This document shows positions 1 through 6,087 of a stretch of 7,446 nt of DNA, in pieces. Each line of letters opens with the position of its first letter. Positions within the stretch are counted from its first letter, which is position 1. A program made the translations under genes and the position numbers. Source of the stretch: an uncultured Collinsella sp. (GTDB lineage Bacteria > Actinomycetota > Coriobacteriia > Coriobacteriales > Coriobacteriaceae); NCBI GenBank assembly GCA_958418185.1, contig CATZEP010000066.1, positions 1-7,446 of the forward strand, read 5' to 3'. The notes under the pieces are model-generated. The model was not told the DNA's origin. It worked only from the letters and a program-made list of their open reading frames with translations, and searched no databases.

Positions 1-1274
<1,274 letters not shown>

Positions 1275-1275
1275 C

Positions 1276-1300
1276 TATTGTTAGTGCTATACTAACAATA
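1276..1300. promoter_or_regulatory. Perfect 10-bp inverted repeat over an extended -10-like sequence; candidate operator/promoter for the glycyl-radical gene
   Basis: The arms TATTGTTAGT (1276-1285) and ACTAACAATA (1291-1300) are exact reverse complements separated by 5 bp, starting one base after the PFL stop codon. The centre contains TGCTATACT (1285-1293), which fits an extended -10 promoter (TGn plus TATACT). No good -35 is seen, as is usual for extended -10 promoters. A TTGTTA...TAACAA pair recalls the redox repressor Rex, but the spacing is 3 bp longer than the Rex consensus, so the regulator is unknown. It could instead act as an RNA hairpin. The repeat is certain and the function is inferred. 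Confidence 0.55.
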
Positions 1301-1316
1301 ACGATTACTGATTAGC

Positions 1317-1336
1317 GCGCCGGTTTCGGCCGGCGC
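1317..1336 (+). other. GC-rich hairpin in the leader of the glycyl-radical gene
   Basis: GCGCCGG (1317-1323) pairs with CCGGCGC (1330-1336) around a 6-nt loop. The hairpin ends 10 nt before the Shine-Dalgarno AAGGAG. There is no T-run after it, so it does not look like an intrinsic terminator. Possible roles are protecting a transcript 5' end, marking a processing site, or modulating translation. The structure is clear from sequence and the role is a guess. Confidence 0.5.
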
Positions 1337-1346
1337 CTATCGATCG

Positions 1347-1352
1347 AAGGAG
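1347..1352 (+). promoter_or_regulatory. Ribosome binding site of the glycyl-radical gene
   Basis: AAGGAG lies 7 nt before the ATG at 1360. It fixes the start of the small gene and shows that the gene is translated independently of the PFL gene rather than being a frameshifted tail of it. Confidence 0.85.
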
Positions 1353-1359
1353 ACACATT

Positions 1360-1611
1360 ATGAAGGTTTCTGAAGTTTCCGAGACTCAGGCCGACAACCT
1401 GGTCCACATGCTCGACGCTTACGCCGAGAAGGGTGGCCACCACCTGAACATCAACGTCTTCAACCGTGAGACGCTGCTTGACGCTCAGGCTCACCCCGAG
1501 AAGTACCCGCAGCTGACCATCCGCGTTTCCGGCTATGCCGTGAACTTCCACACGCTCACCAAGGAGCAGCAGGACGAGGTCATTGCGCGTACCTTCCACG
1601 ACAAGTTCTAA
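1360..1611 (+). CDS. grcA: Autonomous glycyl-radical domain protein (GrcA/YfiD-like), the detached C-terminus of pyruvate formate-lyase
   Basis: This 83-residue protein equals the C-terminal domain of a normal PFL. It contains HHLNINVFNRETLLDAQ, EKYPQLTIRVSGYAVNF and LTKEQQDEVIARTF, close to the end of E. coli PflB as I remember it. Gly58 in RVSGY is the residue that the PFL activase, a radical SAM enzyme, would turn into the glycyl radical. E. coli GrcA (YfiD) is known to replace the radical domain of PFL cleaved by oxygen. Here the neighbouring PFL lacks that domain altogether, so this protein probably supplies the radical constitutively and is required for activity. The first 15 or so residues (MKVSEVSETQADNLV) have no close match in PFL's C-terminus and may form the docking linker. 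The start is set by AAGGAG 7 nt upstream. The gene may be co-transcribed with pflB or read from its own promoter at 1285-1293. Domain identity is very secure and the partnership is inferred. Confidence 0.95.
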   Translation: MKVSEVSETQADNLVHMLDAYAEKGGHHLNINVFNRETLLDAQAHPEKYPQLTIRVSGYAVNFHTLTKEQQDEVIARTFHDKF

Positions 1612-1627
1612 AGGGGTTTAACTCCCG

Positions 1628-1772
1628 CAGGATCGCCGGGCCGCTTTGGGTTACTTTCCAAAACGTCCTCGGACATGCAAAGGGCTCCGCTGCGCGCTTC
1701 GCGCGGCGGAGCCCTTTGCGTCCTGCGGAAATGTTTTGGAAAGTAACCCAAAGCGGCCCGGCGGGGGTCCTG
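1628..1772. repeat. 145-bp compound palindrome (31-bp perfect arms plus an inner 20-bp hairpin); candidate dispersed repeat
   Basis: Bases 1634-1664 and 1733-1763 are exact reverse complements over 31 bp. They carry TTTGGGTTACTTTCC on the left and GGAAAGTAACCCAAA on the right. Beyond an asymmetric bulge, CAGGA (1628-1632) pairs with TCCTG (1768-1772). Inside lies a second hairpin, 1677-1696 with 1700-1719, with 20 pairs, one of them G-T, and a 3-nt loop. The unpaired spacers 1665-1676 and 1720-1732 both start GTCCT and look like relatives of each other. The element lies between the stop of the glycyl-radical gene and the promoter of the LacI-type gene. There is no T-run, so it is not a textbook intrinsic terminator, although it would strongly fold in RNA. 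Size and shape recall ERIC or MITE elements, but I recognise no named family and no target-site duplication is evident. Confidence 0.85.
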
Positions 1773-1853
1773 TGTAGTCACCCTTTAGGCGGAACTCTCC
1801 TAATTATTTGGATGAGTCGTTTACTTACTTGTGCTGTTACCGTCTTCCCGCTG

Positions 1854-1881
1854 TTGTTGGGGTATGCTTTGTTCGTATGTA
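1854..1881 (+). promoter_or_regulatory. Candidate promoter of the LacI-family regulator gene
   Basis: TTGTTG (1854-1859) and TATGTA (1876-1881) are spaced 16 bp apart and would start transcription near 1888, before the preferred ATG at 1913. The operator at 1874-1895 covers the -10 and start point, which fits autorepression. The boxes match the consensus only moderately. Confidence 0.45.
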
Positions 1882-1895
1882 AACGTTTGACATGT
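1874..1895. promoter_or_regulatory. Operator-like site at the regulator's own promoter
   Basis: The site reads TATGTAAACGTTTGACATG at 1876-1894. Its right half, CGTTTGACAT, is identical to the sites in front of the enzyme genes at 3023-3061. The central AAACGTTT palindrome with a CG step is typical of LacI-family operators. The left half is less conserved. The shared sequence is direct evidence; binding by the adjacent regulator is inferred. Confidence 0.7.
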
Positions 1896-1900
1896 TGATG

Positions 1901-1908
1901 GGGGAGGG
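1901..1908 (+). promoter_or_regulatory. Ribosome binding site deciding the LacI-type start
   Basis: The purine-rich GGGGAGGG lies 4 nt before the ATG at 1913. The in-frame ATGs at 1892 and 1898 have no such sequence ahead of them, and the ATG at 1892 lies within the operator. The ATG at 1913 is therefore preferred. Confidence 0.7.
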
Positions 1909-1912
1909 TGCT

Positions 1913-2923
1913 ATGGCTCGCGAGGGCGCTCGTTCTAAGGATTCTGCTAAGCCTGGCATCAAGGAAGTTGCAGCGGTGGCGGGGGTTTCGCCTACTACGG
2001 TATCTCGCGTGCTTAATAATCGCGGCTATATTAGCCAAGAGACCCGCGATAAGGTCCATGCCGCGATGGAGCGCATCAACTATACGCCCAACGATATCGC
2101 CCGTGCCATGCTCAACGGTCGCCTGAATCTTATCGGTATGATCGTTCCCTTTGTGAGCAGCCCGTTCCATGCTCAGGTTGTGCAGGCGGTCGAGCGCACG
2201 TTAGCGGAAAACGGCTTTAAGATGTTGCTGTGCAACAGCGCCAATCGACCTGATCTTGAGCGTTCCTATATCGACATGCTCCGCCGCAATATGGTCGACG
2301 GCGTAATCGTCAACTCCCTCAATATCGGTGCCGAGGCATATGCCGAGATGGGCTTGAGCCTGGTTGGCATCGACTGCGATCTTGGCGAGGGCTCTGTCCA
2401 GATTGCAAGTGACAGCTATGGCATCGGCGAGCTCGCCACGCGCCGTCTGATTGATGACGGCTGCAGGCGTATCCTGTGCCTGCGCAGCAATAGCCGCATG
2501 CGCATGCCTGCCAATAAGCGTACCGATGCCTACCTCGATGTTGTTGAGCAGGCCGGTTTGTCCGCGCTTGTCCGTGAGGTTGAGTTCGTTAAGCCCGACG
2601 ACGAAAAGGGCGCGGTCGTTGCGAAGATCCTCGATGAGAACCCCGATATTGACGGCATCTTTGCGGGAGACGATACGATGGCGGCCATCTGTCTCAACGT
2701 GATGAAGCAGCGCGGCTTGAGCGCTCCGGACGATATTAAGGTCGTGGGCGCGGATGGTGCCCGCCGAACTATGACGTTTATGCCTGACTTAACAACCGTA
2801 CGTCAAGATATCGATCGCATCGGAGAGCTCGCGGCGCAATCCATCATCGCTCTTATTAACGGCGATAATCCCGAATCGAATATCAAGCTCCCCGTTGAAC
2901 TCATTGAGGGCAAAACCGCGTAG
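1913..2923 (+). CDS. LacI-family transcriptional regulator of the sucrose/fructan locus
   Basis: This 336-residue protein has the LacI/GalR layout. An N-terminal helix-turn-helix lies at about residues 16-36 (IKEVAAVAGVSPTTVSRVLN), followed by YTPNDIARAML with the hinge helix at about 58-70. A periplasmic-binding-protein-like sugar domain runs from LNLIGMIVPFVSSPFH to the end, including GIFAGDDTMAAICLN and the late VVGADGARR...PDLTTVRQD segment typical of the family. Such proteins bind operators as dimers and usually leave DNA when a sugar or sugar phosphate binds. The gene stands directly before the fructosidase and PTS genes. A matching operator overlaps its own promoter and three more precede the fructosidase, so local repression with autoregulation is the likely mode. 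ATG 1892 would add seven residues but lacks a ribosome binding site. Family is certain; the effector, perhaps sucrose 6-phosphate or fructose, is unknown. ScrR or FosR would be analogues, but I do not assign a symbol. Confidence 0.93.
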   Translation: MAREGARSKDSAKPGIKEVAAVAGVSPTTVSRVLNNRGYISQETRDKVHAAMERINYTPNDIARAMLNGRLNLIGMIVPFVSSPFHAQVVQAVERTLAENGFKMLLCNSANRPDLERSYIDMLRRNMVDGVIVNSLNIGAEAYAEMGLSLVGIDCDLGEGSVQIASDSYGIGELATRRLIDDGCRRILCLRSNSRMRMPANKRTDAYLDVVEQAGLSALVREVEFVKPDDEKGAVVAKILDENPDIDGIFAGDDTMAAICLNVMKQRGLSAPDDIKVVGADGARRTMTFMPDLTTVRQDIDRIGELAAQSIIALINGDNPESNIKLPVELIEGKTA

Positions 2924-2976
2924 TTCATCCCGTGCCAAAAGAATTCCTCAAACGCCTCTGATGACCGTTCACCGGC

Positions 2977-2998
2977 ATATGTCAACCGTTTGCCGACG
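2977..2998. promoter_or_regulatory. Upstream operator-like site, inverted relative to the others
   Basis: CATATGTCAACCGTTTG (2976-2992) matches the reverse complement of the conserved half-site with one mismatch (CATATGTCAACCG against CATATGTCAAACG). Its centre lies about 46 bp upstream of the next operator centre, so it could be an auxiliary site for repression by looping. CGGCA and TGCCG flank it as short inverted arms. Confidence 0.6.
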
Positions 2999-3022
2999 AC
3001 TGGAACTGCGAAAAGACGTATT

Positions 3023-3061
3023 GGTGTGAAAACGTTTGACATATGAAAACGATTGACATAT
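3023..3061. promoter_or_regulatory. Tandem double operator with 17-bp period ahead of the fructosidase gene
   Basis: TGAAAACGTTTGACATA (3027-3043) is followed immediately by TGAAAACGATTGACATA (3044-3060), a direct repeat with 16 of 17 matches. Each unit contains a LacI-type AAACG-centred site, and both share the half-site with 1874-1895. The first unit contains the -35 box TTGACA and the second fills the spacer up to the -10 box, so occupancy would block RNA polymerase. The site also resembles a catabolite-response element, but adjacency to a LacI-type gene with the same site at its own promoter favours local control. Confidence 0.75.
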
Positions 3062-3064
3062 CTT
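3036..3064 (+). promoter_or_regulatory. Promoter of the fructosidase-PTS operon
   Basis: A perfect -35 TTGACA (3036-3041) and a -10 TATCTT (3059-3064) are separated by exactly 17 bp. Transcription would start near 3071, giving a leader of about 36 nt. A second TTGACA (3053-3058) belongs to the operator repeat and has no well-placed -10. Confidence 0.7.
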
Positions 3065-3093
3065 GCCATTGTACCGAGTTAGTATGTCGTGGA

Positions 3094-3100
3094 AAGGAAG
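3094..3100 (+). promoter_or_regulatory. Ribosome binding site deciding the fructosidase start
   Basis: AAGGAAG lies 6 nt before the ATG at 3107. The longer in-frame GTG at 3089 would place this ribosome binding site inside the coding region and has no comparable sequence of its own, so ATG 3107 is preferred. Confidence 0.75.
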
Positions 3101-3106
3101 TCTCGG

Positions 3107-4489
3107 ATGCACAAGGTGTATTACCAGCCTGAGGGAATTTGGGTAGGCGACATCATGCCGTACGGCGAGGACGGCACGTTCTATCTCTATCATCAGCGTG
3201 ACACGCGTAACCCCGAACCTTTCGGAGAGCCGTTTGGCTGGGCACTCGCTACGACCAAGGATTTCGTCAACTACAAGGACTTTGGCGAGAGCCTTGAGCG
3301 CGGCGGCGACGAGGAAGTCGACCAGTACATTTATGCCGGCACGGTGTTTAAGGTGGGCGACAAGTACCATGCGCTCTACACTGGTTGCAATCGCGATAAG
3401 GTCCGCGCACGTTTGATGAAGCAGGTTCTTCTTCACGCAACGAGCGACGACGCCGTCAAGTGGGAGAAGAACATCGCCGAGACGCTGCTTCCGCCCCAGG
3501 AGGGTTACGATGACCGCAACTGGCGCGATCCCTTTGTGCTTTGGGATGAGGAGAACGAAGAGTACATGCTCATCCTCGGAACGCGTGTGGGCGAGGACAA
3601 GCGTCTGATGACCGGCCGCCTGGTCAAGTTCACCTCCAAGGATCTGACCAACTGGGAGTTCCAGGGCGACTGGTGGAACCCGGGCCTGTACACCATGTTT
3701 GAGATGCCTGATCTCTTTAAGATGGGCGACTGGTGGTACCTCGTCTTTTCCGAGTACAGCGACGGCAACAAGACCCGTTACCGCATGTCCAAGTCCATCA
3801 ACGGTCCTTGGATTACCCCCGCTGACGACTCCTTCGACGGCCGCGCGTACTACGCCGCTCGCACCGCATTCGATGGCGAGCGTCGCGTTCTCTTTGGTTG
3901 GGTTCCTACGCGTGACGAGGGCGGCGACCCCAGCTCTTACCTATGGGGTGGCACCTTTATGCCCCTCGAGATCGTTCAGCGTGCCGACGGAACGCTCGGC
4001 ACCAAGCTCCCCGACAGCATGCTTGGCGCCTTTGGCGAGGCTAAGGCAGTCGAGACCTTTGAGCTTTCCTGCGAGTCGGGCAAGGTCGAGCAGGTGCTCG
4101 CCGCGGATGCCGGCTCCACCTACTTGCTCGATGCCGACATTGAGCTCGGCGGTAACGCTGCCGGCTTCTCGGTCAAGTTCGCCGAGGACGCCGAGACCGG
4201 TCTTGCCTATGAGTTCCGCGCCAACCTGCGCGAGGGCAAGCTCGAGTTCACGCCGGCTCCCCAGTACCCGTGGTTCCAGGTCAACAACATGGGCCTCGAG
4301 CGTCCGTTGTTCTTTAAGGGCGAGGGCACTCACCATGTGCGTCTGGTCGTCGACGACGACATCGCGACCATCTTTGTCGATGATGTTGCGCTCAACGCTC
4401 GCTTCTGCAACAAGCAGGGCCAGGGTGTGGCGCTTACCGTCACCGACGGTGCGCTCAAGTGCGCAAACGCAACGATCGCGTCTCTGTAG
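3107..4489 (+). CDS. GH32-like beta-fructosidase with atypical active-site motifs
   Basis: This 460-residue cytoplasmic protein has no signal peptide. It has the two-part shape of glycoside hydrolase family 32: an N-terminal five-bladed propeller (about 1-300) and a C-terminal beta-sandwich (about 315-460, with DDDIATIFVDDVALNARF). The RDP motif with the transition-state-stabilising Asp is present (Asp141 in NWRDPF). The nucleophile region, normally WMNDPNG, reads IWVGDIMPYG, making Asp15 the likely nucleophile. The acid/base motif, normally ECPDL, reads EMPDLF, making Glu199 the likely acid/base. This pattern fits a divergent GH32 branch; I recall Aec43/FosGH2 of the E. coli fos locus as a possible relative but could not check it. 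The likely role is hydrolysis of fructosyl bonds in imported, perhaps phosphorylated, short fructo-oligosaccharides. It is the first gene after the operator-promoter region, and the PTS gene follows 45 bp later. The fold assignment is strong and the exact substrate is unknown. Confidence 0.85.
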   Translation: MHKVYYQPEGIWVGDIMPYGEDGTFYLYHQRDTRNPEPFGEPFGWALATTKDFVNYKDFGESLERGGDEEVDQYIYAGTVFKVGDKYHALYTGCNRDKVRARLMKQVLLHATSDDAVKWEKNIAETLLPPQEGYDDRNWRDPFVLWDEENEEYMLILGTRVGEDKRLMTGRLVKFTSKDLTNWEFQGDWWNPGLYTMFEMPDLFKMGDWWYLVFSEYSDGNKTRYRMSKSINGPWITPADDSFDGRAYYAARTAFDGERRVLFGWVPTRDEGGDPSSYLWGGTFMPLEIVQRADGTLGTKLPDSMLGAFGEAKAVETFELSCESGKVEQVLAADAGSTYLLDADIELGGNAAGFSVKFAEDAETGLAYEFRANLREGKLEFTPAPQYPWFQVNNMGLERPLFFKGEGTHHVRLVVDDDIATIFVDDVALNARFCNKQGQGVALTVTDGALKCANATIASL

Positions 4490-4534
4490 CGGCAACGAAC
4501 CGTTTTATGATTTAGAAAAGGAATGGAGAGGAAC

Positions 4535-5986
4535 ATGGACTACAAGGCAGTGTCCCAGCAAGTCGTCGACAACGTCGGCGGACTGGAGAACATCGAGGGC
4601 GCCACGCATTGCGTGACCCGTCTGCGTCTGGTGCTCAAGGATACGAGCAAATACAACAAGGCCGAGCTCGAGAACATCGATGGCGTCAAGGGCGTGCTGT
4701 ACAACAGCGGCCAGCTCATGATCATCTTCGGTACCGGTACCGTCAACAAGGTTTACGATGAGTTTATGGCTCTGACGGGCGTTAAGGAGATCAGCGCTTC
4801 CGAGGTCAAGGGCGCCGAGGCGGACAAGAAGGGCAAGTTCTTCTCGGTCCTCAAGGTATTCTCGGACATCTTTATCCCCATCATTCCCGCCTTCGTCGGC
4901 GCTGCAATCATCATCGGCCTTAAGTCGCTGATCGTTGCCAACGGCCTCTTCGGCATGGAGGGCAGCCTCGCCGATCACAGCGAGTTCCTCAAGAACCTCG
5001 CAAGCTTCTTTGCCATTATCGCCACCACCTTTGACTACCTGCCTGTCCTGGTTATGTATAGCGCGGTCAAGCGTTTTGGCGGCAACCCGATCCTGGGCAT
5101 CCTCGTCGGTATCGTCATGGTTCACCCGAGTCTTATGAACCGTAACACGTTCGTTATGGACCCGACGGGTGCTGAGTACTGGAACTTCGGTCCGCTCTCC
5201 ATCCCCATGGTTGCTTTCCAGGGCGGCGTGTTCCCTGCAATCCTGACTGCCTGGTTTATGGCCAAGGTCGAAAAGATTGCCCAGAAGTACATCCCCGAGG
5301 TCGTCTCGTTTGTCTTTGTCCCGACCGTTACCCTGATTCTTGCTAACGTTGCCCTGTTCACCGTGTTCGGCCCGCTCGGCAACCTGATCGGCGACGTCCT
5401 CGCTGGCGTAATCGATGTCCTGTACAACAGGATGGGCGTCTTTGGTGCCTTTGTCTTCGCCGCGTTCCTGCAGCCGCTCGTCGTTACCGGTACGCATCAG
5501 TTCATCCAGGGTATCGAGGCAAACCTCGTTGCCACGACTGGCTTCAACTACATCCAGGCCATCTGGTCGGTCTCCATCATCGCCCAGGGCGGCGGCGCCA
5601 TCGGCATGTACCTCATTCACAAGAAGCACTCCAAAGAGCGCAACATCTGCATGTCGTCCTTTATTCCGACGCTGGTCGGTATCTCCGAGCCCGCTATCTT
5701 TGCTGCAAACATGCGCTACTCGATCATCCCGTTCATCTGCGCATGCATCGGTGCAGGCTGCGGCGGTGCCTTCGTCAAGCTCTTTGAGGTGCGCGCTATC
5801 GGTCAGGGTCTGACCGGTGTGCTTGGCCTGCTCATCGTTACGCCCGAGACTCTCGTGTGGTATGTGGCTGGCAATCTCATCGCCTTTATCGTGCCGATCG
5901 TCTTGATCTTTGCCTACAACAAGGCAAAGGGCGTTCCGACCACCGATGAAGAGGGCGCTGGTGCTGGCTTCGATGTCAGCTTCTAG
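4535..5986 (+). CDS. PTS sugar transporter EIIBC, sucrose/beta-glucoside type
   Basis: This 483-residue protein would import a sugar and phosphorylate it on the way in. The N-terminal EIIB domain (about 1-80) carries the phosphorylation cysteine Cys26 in ATHCVTRLRL. A linker leads to a polytopic EIIC domain from about residue 100, with hydrophobic segments such as DIFIPIIPAFVGAAIIIGL and signatures GTHQF (His321) and GISEPAIF (382-389). The order B then C and these motifs place it in the Glc/sucrose/beta-glucoside superfamily. There is no C-terminal IIA domain: the protein ends in a short polar tail, so phosphate must come from a separate IIA protein, as known for ScrA-type permeases. The start at 4535 has GGAG 6 nt upstream. 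The in-frame ATG at 4523 abuts AAGGA with no spacing and is less likely. Sucrose specificity is inferred from the flanking GH32 genes; a fructo-oligosaccharide is also possible. A scrA-like name fits, but substrate is unproven. Confidence 0.93.
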   Translation: MDYKAVSQQVVDNVGGLENIEGATHCVTRLRLVLKDTSKYNKAELENIDGVKGVLYNSGQLMIIFGTGTVNKVYDEFMALTGVKEISASEVKGAEADKKGKFFSVLKVFSDIFIPIIPAFVGAAIIIGLKSLIVANGLFGMEGSLADHSEFLKNLASFFAIIATTFDYLPVLVMYSAVKRFGGNPILGILVGIVMVHPSLMNRNTFVMDPTGAEYWNFGPLSIPMVAFQGGVFPAILTAWFMAKVEKIAQKYIPEVVSFVFVPTVTLILANVALFTVFGPLGNLIGDVLAGVIDVLYNRMGVFGAFVFAAFLQPLVVTGTHQFIQGIEANLVATTGFNYIQAIWSVSIIAQGGGAIGMYLIHKKHSKERNICMSSFIPTLVGISEPAIFAANMRYSIIPFICACIGAGCGGAFVKLFEVRAIGQGLTGVLGLLIVTPETLVWYVAGNLIAFIVPIVLIFAYNKAKGVPTTDEEGAGAGFDVSF

Positions 5987-6025
5987 TTGAGCCGTTCAGC
6001 GTAATGTGCGGATAAGTCCATTTGA

Positions 6026-6063
6026 GGAAGGGCGCTCGGCTCGTGCGAGTCGAGCGTCCTTCC
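6026..6063 (+). terminator. Strong 18-bp hairpin after the PTS gene; possible partial terminator or processing structure
   Basis: Bases 6026-6043 pair with 6046-6063 (GGAAGGGCGCTCGG against the matching CGAGCGTCCTTCC side), with two G-T pairs and a very tight tip. The hairpin begins 40 bp after the PTS stop. The usual T-run is missing (CCCATAGA follows), so termination may be incomplete or Rho-assisted. No promoter fits in the 24 bp between it and the next gene, so the downstream gene probably depends on readthrough. Confidence 0.55.
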
Positions 6064-6087
6064 CCATAGACGAGAAAGTCAACGGCG

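Noticed and set aside
1276..1300. Intrinsic terminator of the PFL gene
   Set aside because: The stem is AT-rich and no T-run follows; an operator or promoter fits better.
1716..1898. A 60-codon + strand frame across the gene-free stretch, with hydrophobic residues
   Set aside because: It starts inside the palindromic element, has no ribosome binding site, ends in the regulator's operator and resembles nothing I know.
1778..2170. A 130-codon - strand frame opposite the start of the LacI-type gene
   Set aside because: Most of it mirrors the coding strand of a well-supported regulator, and no start signal or family motif is visible.
2941..2970. A fifth operator near TCAAACGCC
   Set aside because: Only the short TCAAACG matches, and the second half is absent.
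3023..3061. CcpA-type catabolite-response elements
   Set aside because: The core resembles a cre site, but the end differs (GACA instead of the cre CA spacing) and the same sequence lies at the adjacent LacI-type gene's own promoter. Dual use cannot be excluded.
4505..5629. A 374-codon - strand frame opposite the PTS gene
   Set aside because: It is very rich in Asp, Glu, His and Val in a pattern typical of the antisense of a GC-rich gene; the + strand has a complete EIIBC with its active Cys.
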